A stretch of DNA of 64,000 nucleotides, taken from Bryopsis sp. KO-2023. Taxonomy: Eukaryota; Chlorophyta; Ulvophyceae; Bryopsidales; Bryopsidaceae. Both the position numbers and the translations under genes were made by a program. Below the pieces are notes generated by a model that did not search any database, had not been told where the DNA came from, and was given only the letters and a program-made list of their open reading frames with translations. The stretch lies in NCBI GenBank assembly GCA_030272585.1, contig BSYQ01000012.1:1922001-1986000 (forward strand). Direction: 5' to 3'. Below, in pieces: positions 34,021 to 44,937 of this stretch; positions within the stretch are counted from its first letter, which is position 1; every line of letters begins with the position of its first letter.

Positions 34021-34844
34021 TTGTTGTTTCCAACAAATGGTAAATTCTCAAGGGGGCCACACAATCCCCCCCTCCTACTGTTTGTTCCTCTGTTGAACAG
34101 GGGATTAAAGTACTGTACTCTTTTGTCTTTCATCAGATTTGTCTTTTTTTCTCTCCTTCACTTGGTCTAAAAAGCAGAAACAAAGCTTATATCACTGTAT
34201 CCCAGTGCTTCTATGTCATACAAATGAATTAGGTCCCTTAACTCAAACAGTGAAAGGCTGGTGTCCGCCGACATTTTGTTATATTTTTTTGTGTGTTTTG
34301 TGCAATAGATGCCGAACCGGCATCTTCGCATGTAATGTTTTTTTTTGTTTTTTTGACTAGTATGTGGCAACTTCCCTGGAACTGTCCAGCGCTGAAACAC
34401 ACTGAGAGTGGAGACTCACCCCCACATATATGCTCTATAATAGGAGAGTGACATCTCTCTGTCACAATAAAAAATGAAATATTCGATGCTTGCTTGTTCG
34501 AATTGCACACTATGATTTTGTCTTGAACGAGAATGCTCAATCAGTGCCCACATTCATTTTAGAAAACAAGAGAAACGAATCTGTAAATTGTTTCCACAAT
34601 AGTATTGTTACATTAAAAGAATTTGTCTTGGAAGATAGGTGCGTAATATCTTTTTTAAGAATTAAGACTCTTTGTTGCTGCAGAACTCCCAAATGCTGAT
34701 CAGATGGAAATTGTTTGAGGAATTGCTGTTTGAGAAGGAATTTGTGAAAACATAAGTGTAAATTAGTGTAAACATTTGCTAATCTGTGCATCAAAACCAA
34801 TGAAGGAACAATCTTTTTCAACAGCCATTGTTATCCCAACAAAA

Positions 34845-36890
34845 GCAATATATTATATTTTACATTGTACAGTTTGTCAGTTTGAATCAGTTTGATATCA
34901 ACTTGATCAGACCAAGAAACAACAAAAATTGGTATCTTGGAACCAACAGAAGAAAAAAAAAGTTGGAACATCACAACCCCAACAAGATTGTGTTGGAAGT
35001 CGACTGTGGTATGAAATAGCTCAAACAAAAAATGCAACAGAACCGGCCAGGTCTGGCCTCAGGTTCCGACGTGTCGATCGAATCATAGATCAGGGACCAA
35101 TCCACATGATCACGATTTTACTTCCAGTCTCCATCGTCAGCACTGCAAGGAGCTTTACACTGCAACGAGAAAGACACATTGACCTAGCCTTAGCACATTG
35201 CACACAAACATGAACAGCTCCCAGAAAGGATCTCAAGATCACTTACGTTTCCCATATCGCCACGGATATCGGTGGGAATATCCACCACCTCCACCACCGC
35301 CTCCTCCTCCTCCACCTCCGCCACCTCCACCACCGCCTCCTCCTCCTCCACCTCCGCCACCTCCTCCTCCGCCTCCGCCACCACCGCCTCCTCCACCGCC
35401 GCCGCCGCCGCCAAGGAGCTTCCGAACTGGAACAAGAAAGTAAAGTCAAATATTTTGCGAAGGAAGTATTTTGCAAAGGAATCACAACACAGAATTTGGA
35501 AACGAGAGCAACTGCGGATAACTCACGCTTCCCATGGTAGTGTCTCCCATAGTTGTAGTAGTGTCTCCCTCCTCCTCCTCCCCCTCCTCCTCCACCGCCG
35601 CCACCGCCTCCGCCACCACCTCCACCGCCGCCTCCTCCGCCGCCACCACCACCACCACCTCCTCCGCCGCCGCCGCCACCACCGCCGCCTCCCATCAAGC
35701 TGCGCTTGACTACATCAAATCCAAAATGTCGCAAATCACAACAGGAAAAACGGAAGGAGGAAGCCACCACTGAAACCTGAACCGAGCAACTCACGTGTTC
35801 GTCCTCGACGATCATCGAGATCTGCAAAACAAGGCAAACACAATCGATCAATCGCATGTTCGTTAGCCAAGGTTCAGGAAACACGGTGCAATCAAAATCA
35901 ACGCGAGGACAAAGAAGGCCCAAGAAGGCCCCCAGTCTGCACTTCAATCCAAAGATTCATAGAGAAAGCAAGCGGTGACGAGCTCATTAAATACCAGTGT
36001 TAGCATGGACAGCGAGAATGAACAACCCCGCCAATGCCACGGCAATCAACTGCTTCGTCATTTGGGCAGGAAACAGGCGTATTTCTTTCCAGCAATATTT
36101 TCAAATACGCTTTGTAAATCGCAACAGAAGAATTGGATTTTTTTTTGCTGAGGGTTGCTGTGCAGCCTGTGTATAAATGGCGGCAGCTGGATGCGACTGT
36201 CCTAGCGCGAAGTGTTGCATCAACAGAACAGGACGAGGAAATGACTTGCCACCTGTCGGGTATGAATTGACAGTGCCAGACGAAACGCATCTGATGAAGA
36301 GACGGCCCAACGACGCTCGTCGCGATCTATCCTGCCCAAGAAGTGGTAACATCAACACCGGCGTTCGTGCTGTCAACCAATTTGTGCTGTGCATCTCTCG
36401 TTCTTGGCCTTGAGCATTTTTTGTTTGTCGATACGGACTTGTGTAATAAAGCCTCGAGCTCCTCGTGTGAATTGGCCTTGGTTGAATAATGCAATACGCT
36501 AATATTGAGAGCCTTTTCTTTCAAACCAAACCAAAACCAAACCAAACCAAACCAAACCAGGAAACATGCAAGAAGGGAACTTGAGGTAGGGAATAATGAT
36601 AGTATTTCTTTGACGGTGTGCATGGATGGAACATGGTTCATCCTTCTCAGGCTGAGGAAAGCCTTTCGGTCCCTCAAGAAACCCCCATTCGTTTTTGAAC
36701 AGGGTGAAGACAACAAAAACCCTCGTGCAATAGATGTGTTGGTTGGCAAAACAAGATTCTTATCTAGTCGTATATATATACAGTGCTGAACCTTGGCAGA
36801 AAACATCAATGACGATTTTTCACAAAATAACAAGGGCTTGTTACAAATTCCTGGGGCCACCCCTCAAAACACCATATTATCTTGTGGAAA
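34845..36890 (-). repeat. Segmental duplication, copy 2, carrying a polyglycine gene
   Basis: Reverse-complement homolog of 12090-14285. It includes the AAACCAAACCAAACC block, the TTGAGAGCC site (about 36507-36515) where copy 3 received its LINE, and the 3' flank with GTTGGAACATCACAACCCCA. Confidence 0.85.
35155..36061 (-). CDS. Secreted polyglycine protein, paralog 2 (two glycine blocks)
   Basis: Five exons: 36061-35995, 35821-35795, 35709-35527, 35426-35247 and 35159-35155, all junctions phase 1, total 462 nt (153 aa). The signal peptide is identical to paralog 1. After DLDDRRGRTLKRSLM comes a first glycine tract ending RHYYNYGRHYHGK. An extra exon follows, beginning LRKLL, with a second glycine tract ending GYSHRYPWRYGK, then a terminal Leu and stop. 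In paralog 1 the RKLL segment lies inside a single exon, so here an intron either arose or was kept between the two tracts. Each tract ends in a Tyr/His-rich basic motif followed by GK. Same neighbours and promoter-flank homology as the other copies. Confidence 0.8.
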
Positions 36891-38383
36891 AACCACCAAA
36901 AAACTTCTGCTTCGCTTTCCATATTACTTTTTCTTGTTTTAACGCTAAGCTCCATCCAAGTATATATACAAGCGTTGCATGAGAAAAACGCTGGAGCACT
37001 GAAACAGGAGGGTTGCAACCAAACAACCGCCGAGGCATGTTTCTTTTTCACGGTCCCCGCTCCACCCCTGAAGAATTTATTGTGGCGGCAGGGTTGCGTG
37101 TTAATCCAGGAACAGATGGTGTATTCGGTGTCATTTTTTTCACGCCTCATTGGTTGGTGCGTTCGAAAAGCGATACTTGGCAAAACGAAACAAACAAACA
37201 AAGATTACACATGCAGAAAACCACAATCTTCCTCCTGTAGGAAAGTTATTTTGATTTCGGTTGTTAAGGAGAGCAGTTGTGAAGCGCTTTTCTTTTTGTT
37301 CCAGGGTGCGCACCCCGCATGCGGTGAGATGTTCTGAAATACCCTGTCTGACAATTCCACAGAGTGGAGGTGCTCCAAATGACAAAACTGCAAAGATCGA
37401 GGGTTGCGGCAGCGTTCGATAGGATTTCTTTTGCACTAAGTGCTTAAGTCCATATTCGGGATAAGTATTTTATGCTTAAAAAAGCATAAAATTTGGGGGG
37501 GTAAATGCAGCAATTTTTCTTTTTTTTTTCCCTCTCTGGGTTCCTTGGACAAACTGACATTAACCCAATATTGGGTTTCCAGTGCGAGGATGATTTATGC
37601 GAGCCGTTGATATAGGTCGGGCTGAGACTCTCTCAGTTGCCACTCCGAAAGTTTATTCAAATGCTGTTCATGCTTTTTGAGAATGCACGTATTACCAAGT
37701 GCATATTATTCGAAGCCTACCCACCAAACAAATACCGAATCGAGTGATATGGGACTTCTTTTGTGACATTCTGTGAAACATTTTCACGTATGGATCGACA
37801 ATGCTTAAATTTGTATCACTGCTTTCTTTACACCATATTTTGACCAAAACAAAAGAAAAGGAGGAAGTGATTGTCGTGTCGAGATAAACCCCCCGTCGAC
37901 CTGATTGCGTGAATCAGAGAGGATGACTAAACGAAAAGGGGGCCTTGAGCTCTGGCCACCGATGGCAGGATGTGCTCTTTACCGACCGGTTGAATCTTGG
38001 CACCTGGGAGGAAAACCACAGCAGCTTCTCTGGTTTTGTTTTTTATCTCTTGTGAAAAGGTGGAAAAATGTTGCATCTCTTGAAACAGGAGGCACTTTCA
38101 AAGAAAAAATTGCTTACGATAAAAAAAAAAAAACAGACAAAAAACAGCAGACGTTGGTAAAAAGATCAATCGCAGAAAAACCTTCAGCTGTAAACCTTGC
38201 AATTCTTGCATCACCAGTTTTCAGAGTGAAAAAATCAACAAAGATCAACCACCCCCACCAAAAAACAAACAAACCACCAAACCATGAATCCATTTGAAAT
38301 TTCGCTGCAGCGAAGGGGCTCTGCTCAGCATTCAACAAAAAATATTTAAACATCAACATGTACGTATCGACATGACCGGTCAT
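36891..38383. other. No supported gene
   Basis: A plus-strand frame at 36882-37337 begins with a hydrophobic stretch (SLSILLFLVLTLSSIQVY) that resembles a signal peptide, but it is out of keeping with any splice chain and has no recognised domain. The rest is AT-rich with poly-A and poly-T runs. Confidence 0.35.
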
Positions 38384-41335
38384 TCACTTACCCATCGGGA
38401 CGCAGATTTCCGAAAGAGCTGATGCCAACCGTTGAATCGATTTCGAGCTCGGTCCGGCAGGACTTTCAAAATCCACCAAAGCATAGCCAGGGATCCCAGA
38501 AATCTAAACCAAAAAATATTTCATAGTTTACGAATCGTTATCATACCAATTTTTCGAACAATTTTTTTTCCTTCTAAATCCAAGAAAAAAATGTACACAA
38601 AATCAACAATCAATTTTTTTTATGGTACCCAATTCTGTCCAATTAGTAATTTAAACTGTAGAATAAAACAAAAAGGAACACAAAAGGAGATTTAATTGGA
38701 GACTTCATACACAAAACCCATATCATATGCAACAGAAAAAGCGATGCATCAAATAGATCACTGCCAATATAAAACTCCTATGCCCCCCCCCCCCCCAAAA
38801 AAAAAAACAACTCACAAATTACTCGTATTGCTGGGACTTCCATCAGACATAACTCGTTTGTCTGGTGGATGCAACATTGGGCTTTCAGAAATTTAACATG
38901 ATTTTCATTATTAAAAAAAAAGTATATGAAGGAGAATATTTTTCTTGGGTACCTCGGATCGTAGCATTAGAGCTGCTGGTAAACCTCGTATCAAATTTCC
39001 GCGAGGCAATTTTTCCACCGATGAAGAATTTGAGGAAACCGCATGCGAGGTGGTCCAGCCGTAGAGGACTGGATCGGCAAAAGGGTCGATCCCGCCTTTC
39101 AAATCGTCGACCTGTTTTTCACGATATGTTAATTAACAAAAATAAATACAAAAAAAATTTGAAAAAAAAATGGCATCATCAGTCAAATCGCCCCCCCCCA
39201 AAAAAAAATAAATAATAATAAAAAAATTATGAAAAATGGAAAAAAATTGAAAATATACATATAAATACATAGCTTTAAAACAAAAATAATATATACATTT
39301 TTTACTGTGTAGGAAAAAAAAACATGGAAAAAAATTGAAAATATACATATAAATTAGCTTTAAAACAAAAATAATATATACATTTTTTACTGTGTAGGAA
39401 AAAAAACATACTCCAATAAAATAAAAAGATTTAAAAACGAAGCTTTCTTGCACAGAAAACCCTCCACTTTTCTTGTCCCTTGATACGCAATTTGCACATG
39501 CAGATTCTTGTACGATTTTATTTCTTTTTCTTCTTTATCTTTTCACCTTCAGCTTTCCCACCACCAGCACTCTCTTGGGCTCCAGTTTAGAAAACACGGC
39601 TTTCGTCCAAGCATTTGCCCTTTCCTCCTGGACCTCGTATTGACATTGAATCGTCAAAACCCCATTTCCGGCGCTCCTCACAAATGCACTCTTGTCGGAG
39701 AGCGAAGGAGCCAAGCAGTTGCCCGTCAGATCTTCGTCAGAGAATATCACTGTTCCAATAATCTGAAATGCAAAAAAAGCAAAAAAAACACAGCAAAGTG
39801 AAACAAATGCTTAGCAAAAAAATACACTCTTTTCATGCTGTATTATATCTTTATTCGCCCCCCACGAAAAAACCCTGAAAAAACACCACCACCACCACCA
39901 ACACCAAAATTTGGATGCGTTTCTGGATGCATATTTTTATCAGATGATTTTGAAAAGGCAAAATTACTTCTTGTAAAAAAGAAAAAAAAAAGCCTCGGCA
40001 TGAAATATAGTTTCAAAGTGGATATCTGTTTGAAATGTAGATAGCACAATGCACACTGGCATACTGAGATTAAAATAGAATTGTGGAATCATGAAATCAT
40101 GAATTGTAATGGGAATTGTGGAGTCCAAGAGAATTTGAATCGGAAAACAAAAACAACACTCCGCTACCTCTTGCTCCTGAAACGCATGCTGTAGTAATGC
40201 ACAGCTTTCGGGCGAATACGCTAAAATCTGGCACAAAAAAATACCACAGAACATTGGAGAGGTTCAGCAATGAATTGACAGACAAACAATTGAGTACATA
40301 AAACCAACGATTGCACCCAAAGTTTTTTCACAAGGAACATGCCAACATGGGGCTTTCAGCCTCGATGACATCGGCCGAAAAAACCCAGAAAAAGCAAACG
40401 ATTGAATCAAGAGATTGAAAAATGGCATCCCGATAATAGATCTCAACGTATCCAGCGAGGGGGTTGAAGCCTTTTCATTTAAAGAAAAAACGTTTAAAAT
40501 GTTGGCTCCATTTTCAACAGCAGAAATGATGAAGTTTGATGTGTCTAATTCAGAACCGCTTACAAATGTCAAAATGTTTTTTGTTTGTTTTTTAAGAACA
40601 GAAGAAAAGCATATCACCAGGAGCTCTGGACGAGATTGAAGTGCACCTTCTTGTATCTGCAGGAAAAAAAAATACCAAACATCCATACTTGTTCGATTTT
40701 TTTTTTGTTTATTTATGCATCTATCTGTTTTATTCGATACTTGTTGCACACAAACCCCATGGAGCATCTGACCAGTGCTTCCATGTCGCACCAATAGTAC
40801 CGCTTCTTAAAATCTGTATTTAATATAAGTTTTTTCGTTCTTTTTTCACTCAGATTCTCCAACATCTTTTCCCATCCCATCCCTCTGTTCATAATTTCTA
40901 GTTCATAAATTAAAAAAAAAATGTAGATTGTTTCTGACACCCTGCTGTGCATTTTTCAACACATTAAATGGAAGAATGTTTGAACACAAATCCTAATCAA
41001 CAACATCCCTACTCAAAATGTCTGTCATGTTTCGATAGCTGTTCAAGGATAGCTGCTCAACAAAAGCAACAAAAAAAATAGTGTAATTTTCCAAATTACT
41101 CTTGAAAAAAAGGGCAGATATATCACCTCGACAAGTGGTTCCTCCAATAGCCGATCCGCAACCAGCTCAGCCTCGGCTTCGTCCTCCTCTTGCGCAGTCC
41201 TTGCAGGAAAATCCGCTGCAGCCCCCACCCGCCCCGAAAAAAAACGTCTGTAAGAAGAAAAGCATTCGAGCCCGCGCGAAATAAAAACACGCAAAAAAGC
41301 GATTGATCGCCACCTGTAGATAAGTCCCACTCCAT
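38384..41335 (-). CDS. Proteasome assembly chaperone 1-like protein (PAC1/PSMG1)
   Basis: Seven exons: 41335-41314, 41215-41127, 40656-40618, 40227-40168, 39762-39547, 39111-38953 and 38503-38384, 705 nt in total (234 aa), all phases consistent and all GT-AG. The start MEWDLST is followed by an acidic linker (EEDEAEAELVADRLLEEP). The core reads SRPELLILAYSPESCALLQH, then IIGTVIFSDEDLTGNCLAPS, then VLTIQCQYEVQEERANAWTK, FSKLEPKRVLVVGKL and IRGLPAALMLRSE. Spacing and these blocks fit the plant/algal PAC1 family, which pairs with PAC2 to guide 20S proteasome alpha-ring assembly in the cytosol. Similarity is judged from memory at low identity, so the family name is a good guess rather than certain; that the gene is real is much safer. 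Confidence 0.65.
39235..39412. repeat. Tandem duplication of about 85-90 bp in a PAC1-like intron
   Basis: Two successive copies of a unit with GGAAAAAAATTGAAAATATA, then AGCTTTAAAACAAAAATAAT and TTTTTTACTGTGTAGG. The second copy lacks a few bases (ACAT) of the first. High similarity suggests a recent event. Confidence 0.8.
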
Positions 41336-41956
41336 CGTGATTCGCAGCCAAATCGTCGTTTTCTGTGAGCTGCTCTCGTTTTAGCACAGAAATTAGTAAT
41401 GGATTAGTAATTTGACGATTCTGCTCTTCAGTAAGACTGGCAGAGGAGGTGGGGGGATGAACATCTGCAAAGGTGTGGTGGGTTTTTTTCTACAGAATAG
41501 AAACACTCTTTATTTGTGTTTTTCTGGCATCATTGGGTGGGGAGCACCTCTTGTTCTTTTCTTTTTCTTTTTGTAGTGAAAAAGGATTTTTGAAATTCTG
41601 CACATGGTTGGGCAATCCTGGTCACTTTTTTTCCCCTTTTTTTGTTTTCTGCATTTGACCAGAAGCAATGAATCGATCAACCAATCGAACAAATGAAATT
41701 GCATGAAGGAAGGACGAGATTATACTGAAAGACCCACCCATGGGAAAACATCTGGGAAGTCGTGTTAGACAAACAAACAAACAAGTCGTGTTAGAAATGA
41801 CACCGAATGCACCAGGTGTCCCCAACACACACGTAACGCTCCAAATACGAGCCCCGCCACCACAATAAATACGTCGAGGGAAGTTGGGAGGGGCGTGAAA
41901 GAAACCACATCCCTCAGCAGCTGTGCAAACTCACCTCTTGCCTTTCGATCTCCAAT

Positions 41957-42764
41957 ATGACTTCGACGCGCATTCTTCTGGTTGCTTGCGTTTTTGCGGC
42001 GCTGGCTGTCGCTAATGGTATGTTTTCATTCATTCCAAAGTTTTGATCTGGTGCTGCGTGAACTGGACCTGGAATAATTGAGCAGCGGCCCATTCGCCTA
42101 TCTTGGTGGGCATTCCTTCAACTCATTCAATGAGTTGAAAGACACACAAGTTGTGTGTCTTTTTGTTTTCAGGTTTTCCGGCAGGGGGCCGAAAGTTGAA
42201 CGCCTGCAAGAAACAAGGTGAGGACATCTCGCGCCATTTATCACTAAATTGAGATTGAGGTTGTGCAGGCGCTGATGGAAATAACATGAACTGAGAGGTT
42301 GATTGCTCAGATTGCGACGGCCACAAGGAAAAATTCAACTGCGATGCTGCGGCATGGGACGATAACGAGTGCGAGTGCCAATGTCTCGTTGCTGGAAAGG
42401 CGTCGAAGTTGCACGACTGTGGAGACTGGAGTGAGCAAAAACTGAATTCGTCAAGTTCAACTGTTTAATCATTGGTGCAAGGAGGTCAGCAATGAGCAAG
42501 CGGGTTTTTGTTGTGGCTGTAGAGTGCGATCCTTTGACTTGCGCTTTCCATTTCAAAGATTTCAAAGATTGTAAGTGCAAGTGCGGCGGTAAGAAGTCCA
42601 CACCCGTGGCCTTCGCACACCCTGCACCCGCGCCTGGTCAAGGCGGCCGCGGTGGCGGCTTCGGTGGGGGCCACGGCGGTCGTGGTGGTGGTGGCGGCGG
42701 CGGAGGTGGCGGCGGTGGTGGCGGAGGAGCGCCAGGACAGCCTGGTGCCCCTGGCAGGAGATAA
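41957..42764 (+). CDS. Secreted protein with a small Cys-rich domain and a Gly-rich tail
   Basis: Four exons: 41957-42017, 42173-42217, 42311-42430 and 42523-42764, junctions all phase 1, 468 nt (155 aa). The signal peptide is MTSTRILLVACVFAALAVAN. Exon 2 ends in the basic segment GGRKLNACKKQ. Exons 3 and 4 supply a Cys-rich domain (CDGHKEKFNC, CECQCLVAGK, CGDW, CDPLTCAFHF, CKCKCGG) with about a dozen cysteines in 60 residues. Then come a Pro/Ala hinge (FAHPAPAPGQ) and a Gly-rich tail ending APGQPGAPGRR. The family is not recognised. Like the polyglycine genes it isolates the signal peptide in exon 1 with a phase-1 intron, suggesting modular assembly. An extracellular matrix or defence protein is inferred. 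Confidence 0.75.
42119..42164. other. Two back-to-back perfect hairpins in intron 1 of the Cys/Gly-rich gene
   Basis: TTCAACTCATTCAATGAGTTGAA and AAAGACACACAAGTTGTGTGTCTTT are adjacent inverted repeats ending just before the polypyrimidine tract and acceptor. They could hold the acceptor in a structured context. They may equally be chance or a mobile-element footprint. Confidence 0.6.
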
Positions 42765-44937
42765 GTTGGATTGAGCCGTTCTGTCGGCGGCTGCGATTCT
42801 CCCCCAGGTCGGATCTGTTCAATCTTCTGGGGAAACGAAGTTGGGGCGCGTGTTTCGCCATCATTTTCAGCAGCGGCGAGGGATTTTGAGAATTTTAACA
42901 AAAGATTGCGTCCTTGGTTGATGCTTGCCACACTGTTTTCGTGAGGCGTTGCGTTACTATTATTAAGACTTGTTTTATTTGAGGGTTGCGAGAACTTATT
43001 TTGTTCAGTGCTGATGACTTTCAAGCTGCTGCTAGGTTTTATATTGTATGACTTGTATACGAGTGTGAGATCTGGACTGATTTGAGGCTCTGTTAAATTT
43101 GTAACAAGGTCTGTTGAATTGTTCTTTCTGGAATGGTTTCCTGCAATAATTCCCACCTTGGAAGTGGTACCTACATTAACAAAATACACATTTTTGAATA
43201 GAAAATGTATATTGCTTACATATTACATAGTGTAATTACATCCTCTGTGATCCAAAAACTATATGGTTATTGTATACGGTTTTCGAATGTCTCTGTTCTT
43301 TCTGAATTCAGCTTTGTACCCCCACTTTACTATTCTTTTCTGGAACTGTGAGTGTTCTGTACTGTTCTGTAGGTTGATGTGTCTGGAGCTGATCAAAAGA
43401 AGTGCTGCTGTAATGAAAAAATTCCCCCCTTGGCTTCGAGTGTATGTTTGAAGAAGTTGAACGGTCACAACAGATGGACAGGAAGTATTGCTCGCTAGCA
43501 TATGAGATGGTGGTCAATAAAAAAGCATTCTGCTTCTGCAGCCCTGTATTGCAGAAGCAGTAATAGTAATAGCAACATAACTCAATAAGCACCATTTCAG
43601 CAGAAAACCAAGGGATACGAGCTGCTCCTGCTTTCTGCACTTGTTGTGGAAGCCCAAGTTGCAGAAGCCCAAGTTGCCCAAGTTGCCCAACTTGCAGGGA
43701 ATGCAGGGAGAGACCTCCAAAACCGGCTGAAAACGGCGGGGCAGCTGTCAAATCTAATTCACAACTGTTCAAATCTTCCCCCTCCCCTCCTCCCCTGAAG
43801 TTTTTGATTCAGTTATAACAGAACGAACGATACCCTCTCACAGTCACAAAATCGCTACTACAGTAACAAATGATTTAATACACTGTCTTCAAAGACACGG
43901 CACCAAATAATCCAGTCATGAAAATCACTCAATTTATCTCTCCTACGTCCCCTCACACTTTTTGTATTGCCTGACAGAATACAAAAACCCACTGCACTTC
44001 TCCTCGAAAGATTAGCCCCAATCAAAGCACCCAAACATTTTCTCACTTTTGAGCCTCACACTCCCACACTGTTTCTATTTTGCAGCATATGTGGTAGATT
44101 ACCACATCTTTTCAATGTCAGTTGGTGGTGTTTTAATTGCTTTAGTTTCACTTATTGTGCCTATCCCATTAATGCTTTTAGGATTATTTACAAGTGCTAT
44201 ACAAGCCCTTATTTTTTCGAGGTCGTTCGTATCAGGGCAAAAAATATACTTTTTCTCAGGATCCGGATGAGTGGAACAAAGTCTCATCATAGTGTACCCT
44301 AATGTGCGATTTGAAATCTTCTTCAAAGAAACTATCTTTCGTCTCAACACCTTTCGAGGATAAAAAAAAAGTTTGATTTCATGAACAAAAAAGGTTCATA
44401 AGAGGGTATAAAACCCTTGTCTTTAAAGTTTTGACGGATAGGACCTGGTGAGTTAAGACCATGTAATATATTTCTTGCCCATGCTCCTGTCCACTCGCTT
44501 CGACCAGTGCACCTGATTAAATTCCTCGCATGATGTTGGTGCTGGAAGAACAAAACAAAAAGATGAAATAAGACGAAGGTGGAGTGGTTTGATAGTTTGC
44601 ACCGTTTTGATAATCCAAAAGCTACATTAGCATGACGCACTCTTGGCTAGGTTCTACTTTGGAAACGCAATGGTTACCTGTGGTCTTGTCGCTTAGATTT
44701 TTGCTCCAAAATGGTCCGCTTGCAGTAACCTTGCAATCGCCATATTCCTACATCAAAATTGAAAGCAAAGGTTGGTGCTGAATTTGGAAATATCAAATGA
44801 ACGAATGAACACTGGAAGGATCTTCCCCCCTTCCCCCCCCAAAAAAAACAAATAATAAAAAATAAAAATAGTCTTTGAACTGACAAACAGCTCCTTTAAT
44901 TTTATTTCTGCTGTAAATGAGGGAGAAAAGCCATTCA
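42765..44937. other. No supported gene; possible unplaced exons
   Basis: Minus-strand segments at about 44460-44560 and 44690-44790 have splice-like borders and some coding character (HQHHARNLIRCTGRSEWTGA; IWRLQGYCKRTILEQKSK). They might be downstream exons of the zinc-finger gene at 44938-47508 if its final TGA lies in an intron. Nothing with a recognised domain was found. Confidence 0.3.

Noticed and set aside
36882-37337. Frame starting with a signal-peptide-like stretch
   Set aside because: The hydrophobic part comes from AT-rich DNA; no supporting splice chain or homology to neighbouring families.
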